Shown here: positions 51,036 to 62,155 of the stretch, one piece after another
How positions within the stretch are numbered: position 1 is the first letter of the stretch
How the letters are laid out: each line of letters opens with the position of its first letter
Source: Zhengitettix transpicula
Lineage: Eukaryota; Arthropoda; Insecta; Orthoptera; Tetrigidae
Assembly: GCA_037074705.1 (NCBI GenBank)
Contig: CM073591.1
Coordinates: forward strand, 75,498,532-75,562,531
Direction of reading: 5' to 3'
DNA: 64,000 nucleotides
The notes under the pieces: model-generated
Database searches by the model: none
The model's input: only the letters and a program-made list of their open reading frames with translations
Told to the model about the DNA's origin: nothing
Made by a program: the position numbers and the translations under genes

Positions 51036-51486
51036 AAGCCTGAGCCAGGTTCACTGCCTAATTTTAGGATTTCAATGAAGAATATATATTATGATTAAAT
51101 TGATGAAAAGTGTAATGAATTAATTGAAGAGCAGAAGAAATGCTACAAGTGACGTAGGCCATGAAACGGAATTAAGGAATCTGATTGTAAAAATCTTGAA
51201 CTTTAAATAAGTTTCATGGCTTATATGGCTGAGCTTTGCTTGAAGCATTTCTTCTATTCTTGAATTAAATATTTTATTGATTTACGAGAATATTTGGGAG
51301 AAATGCAAAAAAAAATTTGAAAATTGAAATAATCAGTGCATTTGACGAAATAATATATTATTTTGGGCGTAATAGGATTGTAGAATATTTTTTTCATACC
51401 CCATTACGTTGGAAAAGTTAAGAGTGGTGAGTAGAAAATGAATAACTGACGAAGAAACATTCGGTGAAATGCAGGGTAACATTATG
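51036..51486. other. Non-coding AT-rich stretch
   Basis: No feature recognised. Confidence 0.45.
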
Positions 51487-51781
51487 TTACAACACCTCCT
51501 TGACGGAAAGCTTCTCTGCGCGTTTAAAGTGATTGGAAAGAAAGCTCAGTTCATTACAAACGATTGATAGAAAAAAATCCGGATCTGTTTGAACTATTTC
51601 TAGAGCAGTTGTGGTGATTGTGGATCTAAAAACGCGTTCCGTTCCAGTAGACGCAACCTTGTTCAGGCTTCCAAAGGCGAGACGAAAAACCGGGATGGCG
51701 TGGACGTATTGTAATTTGAGAGCGTGAAAGCTGCTGTCGTGAACGACACACGTGGTGTGGTACAAGAAACACAAGGATTCC
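51487..51781 (-). other. Candidate exon, product unknown
   Basis: On the minus strand 'gtgttcgttgtttttag' is a good acceptor ending at 51782, followed by a GC-richer segment. One frame is open from the acceptor to TAA at 51487-51489 (about 97 codons, for example 'FGSLNKVASTGTERVFRST'), and a second frame is open for about half of it. I do not recognise either translation. It could be a terminal coding exon, a noncoding exon or chance. Confidence 0.27.
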
Positions 51782-51782
51782 C

Positions 51783-53903
51783 TAAAAACAACGAACACTA
51801 AATGGCGCAGTTACCACGATAAAACATCTGCTACTTCAATAGTTACGGCGTGTATCGGAACTCGTATTTAAGAAAGATAATAGCGTGATTAGTGCCAATG
51901 CTGCAGCCTACTTTCATCCTTAACCTAAGCTCACCATTTGTATCATAGTCATAAGATGCTCTTGCATTTTTTTACTTCTCGTGTAGTACCTATAGAATAT
52001 CCACAGAAAATTAATACTTTATTGTTACCAGAGATTTTCCAGTACTATAACTATTAATTTTTATAAGGTAAAATATACTATATAATAGACGATTGTACAT
52101 TTATATAGCACGAAATTCTGTTTTTAAAATGTTGTACGGACGTTTTCTCAAATGTCTGTCTATCGATATAATTATTATTCATCAGATCTACCGAGGAATT
52201 TAACTAAGCCTTAGAAGTTATTCATTTTAAAACACATCTGAATCGCAAAATATGCCATTAAATTAGGCGATATTTAAGATTCATTACTTTCTAAACTTTT
52301 CGATATAAATTGACTTAGAAAATTGTTTTCTCTCTGAGGTTGAATTATTGTTAATTGTTAATGTATTTCTATTTTCTGCGCTACTTTGACACAGTGACAA
52401 GGTCTGAATTGTTGTTCAAATTGGTTTTGTAATATTAATATATTCCACATTTTTTAACGCTTGTTGAAGGAAAAACTAAATGTTTTTTCTGTTCATCATT
52501 TTGATAATTTTTATATAAAATCGTCTCACGTGATTAAGTTGTCAATTTAGGAACGATAAGGAACAACCTGTTGAAGATACAAAATTTTTCTTAAAAGTAG
52601 TTGGTATTTAATTTTTTTAAAAAAATTCTTATAAATTGGTCGGAGAATCTTGTTTTTATATATTAAATTTTATAAAAGACGTAAAAACAAAAATATTAAA
52701 TTTCACATATCATTAAATAATAACATGTGCAGATTTAAATTGGTGTGTAACTTGTATATACAAAGCGTCTTCCTATCAAAATCTTTCAGCAAGGGTGTTT
52801 CAGGAAATATTTACTTATTTTTAACTTATGTACCAACAATTTAATGAGTGAAATATACTGATTAGGATAGATGAATCTCGACAGGGCCCGGAATCACCCT
52901 GTGATCACCGTTCTGAAAATTGTAGGTGATCTTGCGTTCAGGTTTGTACAACTGATAGAGCAAGATCGCATGTGAATGAGACTCGACGAGGACAGTTCAC
53001 TCGTTAGAGCATTTGATTCCCAGTCCTGTTCACATTTTTCCTATTCTAGTCTGTAAATTAACTTTCTTAACTTTTATATCTGAGATTTCCTGAAAGAATT
53101 TTTTCTGTTCTGGAATGGATTATTTTTAGAAATAATTTTTATCAAATGGTGTAAAATGGTGGACGATGTTAACAAAACATTTTCCAGCAAGTTTCATTTT
53201 ACGTATCTCGTAATAACTTAGGTCAAGTTCTCTAATTCATGATGTTCTTCTTAAATCACATCTCATGAAATTTTTTATTATATTTTCTTGTGTAATATTT
53301 GTAAGGAGAAAAATAAAAACTGATGCTACTGTATATATAAATATTCTTATATCTTTAATTGAAATTACCAATTTCCCTCCCTAATGTGACAAATTGTTTC
53401 AACGACATTCTTAAATTATTTACAAGTGTACCTTCCATTTATTTCCGGTCACATCGGCCTTAACTGTTTTTCGTTTCGATCCCAATAAAACGCGTGCAGT
53501 TAAATTTTTAACTTCTCCGAATAGGAATTTAGTTACGTGACCCGAGGAGCCCCAATTTACTTGCGTGCTTCAGAGTGTTCATCGCATTCAAGTTCGTTGA
53601 TCCGGTTCGTAAATTCTGTACAACGGTTTATACACGTCATTTTTTCAGCCCACTGGTAGGATTTTTCTATAGCGTTTGGTTGAATGCCTTTTCGCCATCA
53701 CGTCACGATTTACGACGTTGTTGTAAACTTTCGCGTTCCACATCTCAAGCGGTTTATTGATGCGGTGTGGTTAACCAACATCGTAATCACTAATCCCGTC
53801 TTACAAATTTTGCACTTTGAAAGCAAGTAGTAATAAAAACTTTTGTCTTTTAATTTTCGTTAATGCTATACTTCCTTATATATTGAACCAATATTTTTAT
53901 ATA
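51783..53903. other. Non-coding; tRNA-like SINE fragments near 52870-53035
   Basis: Near 52870-53035 two box A-like pieces ('caactgatagagca', 'ttcactcgttagagca') and a possible degenerate box B suggest eroded or nested SINE heads, related to the piece at 42155. No gene was recognised; the patch at 53560-53770 is GC-richer with an unremarkable frame. Confidence 0.4.
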
Positions 53904-54172
53904 TAAGGTAAAATAGCCGAATAAATACAAAAAAAGTGATGATATAAATACTACACAACGTTTCTGGAAATCTTTTCTTCATGTGCCAAGGAAACACAAA
54001 AGCCAAGAGAGCAACACAAAAGCTTTCGAATTTGCCAACTGTATTGTGTCGTTGTGTCAGTCTTGGCTCTTGCGTTTTCTTGGCACATGAAGAAAGGAAC
54101 AAGGTTTCCATGAACGTTGTGTGGTATTAATATCATCACTTCTTTTGAATGTATTAGGCTATTTTTTCTTAT
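53904..54172. mobile_element. MITE-like element with very long inverted arms, copy D
   Basis: Nearly the whole element is an inverted repeat. The left arm (53904 to about 54025) and right arm (about 54040-54172) share 'aaatagcc', 'aagtgatgatat', 'cacaacgtt', 'cttcatgtgccaag' and 'agccaaga' blocks in mirror order. The transcript would fold into a stem of about 120 bp. There is no coding capacity. It defines the family terminus also seen at 42455, 58140 and 21957. Confidence 0.8.
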
Positions 54173-55584
54173 TATTAATTTTCAAAACTTCCGTTTTATC
54201 TTTTCACAACATTTTTAGTTTTACCTCCAGAGAAATAATAAATAAATTCTTGGGTGAACCAAACAGCGTAACAAATTCACTCTGTAGTACTTAATAGACT
54301 ATCTTTTTATTAGTTAAACGTAATCGATAACGACAGTCTCACTGGAAATAGCAAGGGATATTCGTGATAATTATATTTATTGCTGTTTGGATACTCGTTT
54401 CATGTGCATATTAGAAATAGCGTTCCAGAAGGTTCTGCAAAGTTGTATTTGACTACCCATAGGCTTCAGTAACACCAATCAGCTAAGCGATCCCGTAAAT
54501 TAGCTTCGAAATTTATTTTGGTCATTTTAGAGTTTGGTATCTTTGGAAGTTCTCCTTAGAGGCGAAAAACTTTCATTCCCCACTTTTTTCATACGATTTG
54601 TAGTTTTTAAAATATTTCAAAGTCTTAAAATAAATTGGCCACCATGTTGGTGGTAACTACGTGTATTTATTAATGAAAGTGTTGGACTGTTTATAATAAC
54701 AAGTTTTTCTGAATAATCTGCTTATTCACAGCACGTTGAACACTTTAGTTTTTCAAGAGTCAAAATAACATATTTCAAATGATTTTGAGTTTCAGAAATG
54801 AATATAATTCAATAATATTAAAGAAAAATGTCCATGTCACATAATATACTAAGGAACATTTTTGTAACCGCAGATAAAAGGATTCATTTAGTTAAGATAT
54901 TGAGTTATGCAGTTTCAAATTTGAAAACTGCTTTAGTGGAACTGAAATTATAACGTTAAAAAGGCAATAAATACATCTCGCATCTTTCTTTGTCAAGTCC
55001 ACGAAACAATCAATATTAGTCAAAGATATTTCCATATTTTCCGATGAAAACTGAGAATAATTTATTTTATTTATGATGAAAAAAATATCTGACCTTATTA
55101 TAATAATATAAACAAACAAATGGCCTTAAGTCAGCAAAGGAATTATAATGTTTATTACAAAAAAAATTAATTCACAACAACGACGTTTCGTCTTGTTCTG
55201 GAACCTCGTCAGGTATGACAATTTTTAATATTTTGCATACAATTCATGAGAAAAATTTAGATGCATGGTGATATTAGACTTAACGGATTGTATAAAATAG
55301 GTATAGTAGAACTTTGCCTCTAAATTTTACTCAGGGATGGCATACAAATTTATTAAAAATGAGGTCCCAGAACAGGGCCAAACATCGTTTTTGTGAATTT
55401 AATATTTTTTGCTATAAATTTATTCTATTATTGCTGTTTTAGAATACGACACGAAAGGAATGTATTGTAGAGATTACAGGAGCGATTAAATAATTATTCT
55501 CATTTAATGTTGGTATGGGATGATGCACGAACTTTAACACTGTAGATACAGCAAAAAGAAATATACAGGTTTGAGTCCATACAT
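54173..55584. other. Non-coding AT-rich stretch
   Basis: No feature recognised. Confidence 0.45.
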
Positions 55585-55680
55585 TTTTTTAAATAACAGG
55601 ATACATGAGGGTAATCCACGTTTTGGCAACTCGCTTTTAATAGCATAGGAAGGGAATTGCAAGGGGGGATGCGGAAGGGT
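55585..55680 (-). repeat. Poly-A-tailed retroposon, 5'-truncated copy 2
   Basis: A short T run (55584-55590), then 'aacaggatacatgagggtaa', 'aatagcataggaaggga' and 'ggggggatgcggaagggta' match copy 1 at 30200-30290 block for block, with small differences. Similarity ends near 55685. The degraded tail suggests an older insertion than copy 1. Confidence 0.85.
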
Positions 55681-56662
55681 AGAGGAAGGCGGCCAATACA
55701 TAGGCAAGTATTGGTATAAATATGAAAAAATTGAAAATAAAAACCATGAAAGACAGAGAGAAAAATAGTAGAATGATTGCAAGAGAATAAATTTAACAGA
55801 GGACCATAAGACTTGGTATCTAATGAAATATAAAGATTTAAAAGGAGTAAAATAATTATATTACTGTTATTTTTTCTAAAATTATTATTATCGAATAATG
55901 ACGATGATAGTGAATTATGTGCATTATGCGTGAGAGAAGGCCGAGTACGGGCCCGTGTTCATGCGACTTTCTTGCAAAGTACGGGTATAAAGAGTCACGA
56001 ATTAGTGATTAAGATAAGACCTTCCGAGGACCGCCATCTCTTTTGACTTTTACAAAGCCGCCTGTGTGATAATCTGTGAGGCACTTTCTCCTCCAGGTGG
56101 ACCAGTCCGCATCGTGTTCGGAACCACATCGTCCATCCGTCTTATTCAAGACATAATCAAGAAGAGAAATCTCTCTTGCTCAAGGCCACCTGCGTAAAGA
56201 AAGTATGGAAGTTGTACACCTGTTCGTCAATTCGTCTGTAATTCTTCGGCATCTATGGGGACATGTTTTTGGGTACCTTTGTCTTTACGCAGATAAGCTT
56301 TCTCTCTTAATTTATGTAACGGAGCTAACTTCAGACGGATCTTCAAATCACGAACAGTACCTATATTTATTACAGCTGGTACTTCATTTAACATAATTTA
56401 TTAAAAGAGATTCATCACTAAAAGCGGACATTATCTTATTTGCATTCGTTACTTAATTTCTCATAATTTATTATAAGAGATTCATCAGTCTGAAACCACA
56501 GCGTCGTGAGACCATGTTTAAGCTCTTGCGACAATATTCTGATCATACGAAGATGTATATTTTAGGAACATTATGAATTGCATCCTTCAAATACCACAAA
56601 CTGAAAGTAAACTGTGCGGTCTTAGCATTGCTGTTTGTACTAATGAATCGCTTATCCTTATC

Positions 56663-56739
56663 GTTCACAATTTGAAAGCACAAAATAAAATATATGTATA
56701 TATTAAATATAATTTATTTTGTGCTTTCAATTTGAGAAC
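56663..56739. repeat. Hairpin with 27-bp arms
   Basis: 56672-56689 and 56713-56730 are perfect 18-bp reverse complements ('ttgaaagcacaaaataaa'). The pairing extends outward to 56663 and 56739 with two mismatches. The loop is 23 bp and AT-rich. It could be a tiny inverted-repeat transposon remnant or an RNA hairpin; nothing favours a miRNA specifically. Confidence 0.75.
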
Positions 56740-58139
56740 GAAAAATATAGCACAAAACTGATGCAAGATCGAAATTTTTTTACGTTCATCTCCATACTAG
56801 GAGGTTTATTTATTTATAGTGTGTAATGAAGATCTTTTCCAACCAATATTAAAGTTCTTTGTTGATGGAATAAAGTTCTTAACCAACATTCGTCTAGCAA
56901 CTCACTCCTTAACAACTGAAACCCGAACCAAATGTTGCATCATTTTTACAATCAAGCTATTAAATTCAATTTTGAATACTAAATTCAATTCTGCAAATAA
57001 ATTTTCGGATTGATGCTTTTACTCCGTATTATTTTAATACCTTAACGGACAAACTTGTTAAAATATCAGCCTTAATATGTTTACACGTCAGGATCATTAT
57101 TTAGCAAAGAAGAAATTACTTCTTAACATAATTTAATTAACACCTCGTGTCCTGCATAATGATATAGTGAAAGTATAAGGAGATTTGAATTAAATAAGTC
57201 AGAAATAATTTAATGAATAAACTTACAAAAATACATCTACGCATCGTTTCGACTTAATTTAGGATTTCATTGCGAGATGAATAATTTTTAAACCTTTACA
57301 AATTCCGCTATTAATATCAGCCAAAAATTGATGTTTTAAAATAAATTTTCAATGGAATTTTAAAGGAATTTCAATCTATTAACTTTTTCTGAATTGCGTC
57401 CGGGCCATATATTTATTGTAAAATTGTAATATGTCAGATTATTATAATTATTGAGATTTGAATTATTTAATCGAAATCAAATTTTTAATTATATAAATAT
57501 AAATGAGTAAAAGTAAATAAGTCAAAAAACTACTTTTTTTAAATTCCAAAATTTGTTATTTTATAAAAAAAAGGAAATTGTTTTTTAGTGGATTTGACCT
57601 GCCACGAGTGGAAATTAGGCTGTGGCATAGTTCAGAAGGAAGTCAATGGCGTGCAATATTCTGAGAACCGCTTGTGTGAAAGTACATTCACATAAAAAGC
57701 ACACATTTCATCCATTTGAATGTAGAGAGCCGCATTTCATATTCCCGTTCCAATGTTATTTTGAGAAATGCGGACATGAATTATGACTAATATTTACAGA
57801 GTTTTTAATGTGGACAAATATTATGCAGCGACAATTAACAGTCAGTGTGAACATATGTAACACGATTTATTGCAGCTTAGCGCAGAATTCTTTATGATAA
57901 TGTTAGTTTTAGTGTTGATTCAAAGACACATCCTCCATCCTTCAAGTGTACAAGTGTACAAGGAACATCCGTCAACTCGCGAATGATAGCCAAGGGCATA
58001 ATATTACAAATAATTCGTTGTTTATCATAACAATTTGTGTAAACAATGTAGTCGTATACCACTGCGTATATAAATAAGCCATGACATCAGTTCCGTTCGA
58101 CTCAGGCTCACAGAAATGAGCAGAAAGTAAGAAATAATG

Positions 58140-58190
58140 AAAAGAAAGATAGCCAAATACAGACAAAAGAAGTGATATGCTACTTTATTC
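58140..58190. mobile_element. MITE-family left end, solo
   Basis: 'agatagccaaatacagacaa' followed by 'aagaagtgatatg' matches the left terminus of copies at 53904 and (inverted) 42455. Similarity fades after about 58185 and no right arm is found. Confidence 0.6.
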
Positions 58191-60166
58191 AGGTGCTAAG
58201 AAAACTAAAAAAAAGCCTAGAGGGACACAACTGCACAAATGAGTTGAAAAAACTCAAAAGCTATTAATTTTCAAAACAGATGTAAATTTTTCATTTTGAT
58301 AAATAAATGCCAGTTCTCAATTTTAAACACTATATTCGTTTCTTATGAACGATATGACTGAACCTCAAATTTCTTGGTTTTAACTTAAGTTTTTGTGAAT
58401 TCTTAAAAACATAATAAGAGGGGAAAAAAAACAATTCATTTAACGATGAGAATACTTGCTTTGAGTGGGAAAGAGCAAATTCATTTTGCTTATTACAATT
58501 GAAAGGTTATCCATTTATTTGCGATCAAAAATCATCAGAATAACACTGAAGCTATCTTAATGTGACAATAATAATTTAATATAACAATAATGTAATATGT
58601 ATTTTTTTCGGTTGCTCCTGATACAAATTTCCAATCGAGTAAAACAAAACAAAATAAGTATGTGTTATGTAACGGATACGTATTTTTATAAAGTGTAAAG
58701 GGCCTTGAATATTATCCACTTAATTCAAGGAGCGTTAATTTTACAGTTATTTTCATATTTAATTAGTGTTTCAAGAAATGACACATAAAACATATTTTAC
58801 AAAATGCAGTGTATTTGTCAAAATATTTGGCAACGACACTTCATCATACAAAACAGCTTTTTTTGTGGGTTACCAAACGTGTTTCTATATTTTTTATAAT
58901 TTTTTAATAAGTACGACTAATTCATTAATTTACCATGAATTTTATCCTAATGCATATAAGTTCTGAAAGATGTTGGCGAAGTAAAAGTAAATAATGTGAA
59001 ATATATTTTATGTAAAATTTCCGTTAAATCCCAATATTTACTATTTAAATTAATTGGGAACTGTTATAAGTGTTATGCCTGTTTTCGTAGAGAGAACTGT
59101 TATATTTTTGTATTGAAGGGCTACTCGTATGTCCATTGGACAAAGCCGACTAATGAACAAGAAAATATTTAAACTTCAAATATGAGCTATCAAGTCTAGC
59201 ACGGAATCCCATTCGAGTCAAAGTGAATTAGCGAACAACTGTTATGGATACTGCGACAGCTAGCACGATACGTGCTCGAGATCAGACCCGATAAAATGGT
59301 CGTGAGCACTTGAAAAGAATCTTTGTCGTGACCTTGTATTTTCTAAACCCACACGGACTGGACCAGTCTCGGTTTAAATGGCGAAGGCGACTGTAAAGAG
59401 ACGCAATACCATCGACCGATTTCCCAATGTGATATGAAACTGAACGCGCATGAACACCCATATTGGTATAATGGAAACCTTCCAGCTATCAGGTAATTTG
59501 AGATTAACTCTTCATTCAGTAATTTCAAAGATTTTACAAGCAAGGTGTCACGACACAAACATGAACAGTTTTGAAATAAGTGAGAATAATATTGGAAGAT
59601 AACTCAATGTGTACAGCTGTGGGTATCACAGACACATTAACAATAACATTTTGATCTGTTTAACTAGTCATGTAGTTTTCTAGAGACGTTATTCTTCACA
59701 ATTTTCTGCAGTGCACATGTCATACTACAATTCTACATTTTCCTGAGTGACGGTGAATCGTCCAGATTTGGTTACTTTATTCCAAAGTTATGATTGGTTC
59801 AGTTTACGGAGACATATTGAAACAACTGACAGTGTTATCTACGAAACCAGAAGCAAATATCGGCTATTGAATAACAAAAGACATTAAAAAATGATTGTTG
59901 GCGATGTAGGGAAATCTATTCTCCTGAAGTGTTGACAAGTTGGAGGTGTGTGGTGGCATTTGCGTCAAGGTCTGAGAACTGTTGTGCGACCTCAAGCGCA
60001 AGGCCGCCATAGCAACCGCTGCCCACGAACCACCTCCCTGTCACCATTGTCCACAAACTACCTTCACACTCTTCAGATGTATTCACGACAAACTGCAGTG
60101 TGGAATATTTATGAGAGTAGTAATGGCCGAAACCACTAGATCAATAAGATATATAAATAATATATA

Positions 60167-60876
60167 CGAGGCGTGTCTGGAAAGTAAGTACCGTTTGAAA
60201 AAAAAAACTCGTGAAAACAAAATTTGTTTTTACGCGAAAGAGAATTTATTAAACTATTTTTCTATACAGTTGTCACCATTTCTTAGCCATTTGTCATATC
60301 GGGAAACCAACTTTTGTATGCCCTCTTCATAGAAAATGCCGCCAATGAACACAGCCACTGTTGATCACCATTTTTTGCTGTTCCCGTTGGGTTCCGAAAT
60401 TGCTTACGGATGTCCACAAAAAGAGGCAGTTCTTTGACATTTCTTACCCGATAAAGTGTTGAGAGAGATGAATTCTTAAAGAGGACTGTGACCGGTACTG
60501 AAATTTGGGTTTGTCATGTCACTAGAATCGAAACAACATTCGATGGAGTGGAGGCACTCAGAATCCTCCACCCCCCCCTCCCCCCCCAAAAAAAATCAAA
60601 ACAACGCTGTGAAGCGTGATTGTGGAGGAAGGCGCTTTAACAGCGATGACAACGAAAAATATTGTGTTCAACGGTGGCTGCCTTCATTGGCGGCATCTTT
60701 CTATGAAGAGGGCTTGCAAAGGTTGGTTTCCCGCTATGAAAAATGTCTGAACAATGGTGGCAACTATGTACCAAAACAGTTTAAGAAGTGCTCTTTCATG
60801 TAATTATAATTTTTTTTAAAAAAAATATGTTATGAGTTTTTTTCCAAAACGGAACTTATTTTCCGGACAGGCCTCA
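60167..60876. mobile_element. Non-autonomous mariner made of two inverted transposase 3' ends
   Basis: Terminal inverted repeats ('gaggcgtgtctggaaagtaa' left; 'tattttccggacaggcctca' right) are flanked by TA on both sides, the mariner target. The right half, read on plus, spells a transposase from about 'TEIWVCHVT' (60500) through 'KQHSMEWRHSES' and then jumps over the catalytic core to 'GGRRFNSDDNEKYCVQRWL', 'FYEEGLQRLVSRYEKCL' and a stop at about 60800. The left half, read on minus, again spells the C-terminus ('QQWLCSLAA', 'KSWF', with a frameshift). The arms are homologous over about 180 bp but clearly diverged. The DETW Asp is Thr and the middle is missing, so no active enzyme is encoded. 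A C run and an A run (60571-60594) interrupt it. Confidence 0.85.
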
Positions 60877-61799
60877 TACATGTAAGATTCTGACAGTCTA
60901 TCTCCATAGATTACATAATAAAATTTTCAACAATTTTTATAATTTTAGATTTGTCCACAACGTTGGTTTGATAATTGAAAATTTAATATTCCTGTTCTCA
61001 ATAATTCGTTACAGAGATTTTATGATGCTTTAAACTGGAAAATTTCAAATAATAGAAAAAAAAGTGTAATTTCCCTTGTATATAGGTTCATATACTGCAG
61101 TTTGTTTGTCGAGAAATATGAACGAATTTCTGTATGTGGATTAAATTTTGTTTCTTTACATACATAAATAAGCATGACGGCTAATCAACAACAGCGATAA
61201 TAATTAGACCATTATGAATTTTCTTCTCTGCCCCTTAAAACTTCCCAGATACATTTCGAAAACCGCGCCTTCACCACGACGACTAGTCGGAACTCGAAAA
61301 TGCATTTGGACTAGGACAAATATATATATTCAATGCTGTATACTCTCCATTAACGACTTTGAAGGCGACGAATCGTTGTGAAGTCAATTACAGTGATACA
61401 GTGAAACATTCTAGATATAACGAAAGTGGTCAATCTGCCTATTCTTTTCATTCTTGCCCTCAGTTTCACATGACTATTTATTTGAAATAAGGAAGGAAGT
61501 GCCCACTGAAAATTTATTATGATACCATCATTAGCATTCGTCTGAGTGATTTTGGCAAGACCAAAGAAGGCGCAAATCTGGTTGACCGGAAGGTAATTTG
61601 AACTTCACCTCCAGTTACTTACCGTTGGCTAAATATTTGCTAGGTAAATAAATACCGTAATAATATTTTAAGGGATCCATTTGGATTAAATATAATACTT
61701 ATAAAACCTAATGAGCCGTTTACAGTTTGTTGTATGCGAAACAGAGACACAAGCCCATAAATTTCACATAACTCTGGAATTGATTTGTAGGTAGAATCT
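60877..61799. other. Non-coding stretch
   Basis: No gene recognised; a mildly GC-richer piece lies at 61240-61330. Confidence 0.45.
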
Positions 61800-62155
61800 T
61801 TCTGGAGAAACGGGGAGGGCTACTTTAGGGGTAAGATTTGTCTTCCCATTGGATCAGTCCTGCCTCCCAAACTGATCGAGACACGGAGAAAGGAATGCTA
61901 CGTCCCCACAGCAAACCCCCCTCGCGCCATCGAAAGGGCATAGGACAAGTACCCAACTACCTGATGCAGGTTTTCAAGGGTTTGTCATGCATCACTTTTA
62001 TGCGAATGCCGGGTAGAATCCTCAATCTACAGGCCTGGGACCCTACATTCTTATACCCTTCCGCATCCCCCCCTTTCAGATCCCTTCCTATGCTATTAAA
62101 GGGTAGTTGCCACCGTGAGGATTATCCTCATGTAGCTTGTTATTCGTAAAAAAAG
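61800..62155 (+). repeat. Poly-A-tailed retroposon, longest copy (copy 3)
   Basis: 62056-62150 is the reverse complement of copies 1 and 2 ('cccttccgcatcc', 'tcccttcctatgctattaaa', 'cctcatgtag'), and it ends in 'taaaaaaagaaaag', so the sense strand is plus here. GC-richer sequence continues upstream to about 61810 without a break and probably represents the body missing from the truncated copies. The 103-codon frame across it is not a recognisable protein, and parts of the same 'frame' recur in the other copies because they are repeats. Confidence 0.7.

Larger units (their letters stand above)
55701..60166. other. Non-coding; short repeats only
   Basis: Contains a short tandem-like pair ('taatttatta(a/t)aagagattcatca' near 56394 and 56465), 'caagtgtacaagtgtacaag' near 57943-57962, the hairpin at 56663 and the MITE end at 58140. 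A GC-richer patch at 55920-56400 and another at 59940-60060 hold no recognisable product. Confidence 0.45.

Noticed and set aside
60516..60803. Small protein-coding gene of 95 codons.
   Set aside because: The translation is the C-terminal part of a mariner transposase with its core deleted, lying inside TIRs.
61838..62149. 103-codon plus-strand gene.
   Set aside because: It lies across a retroposon copy; the same peptide pieces recur from the other copies at 30200 and 55600.
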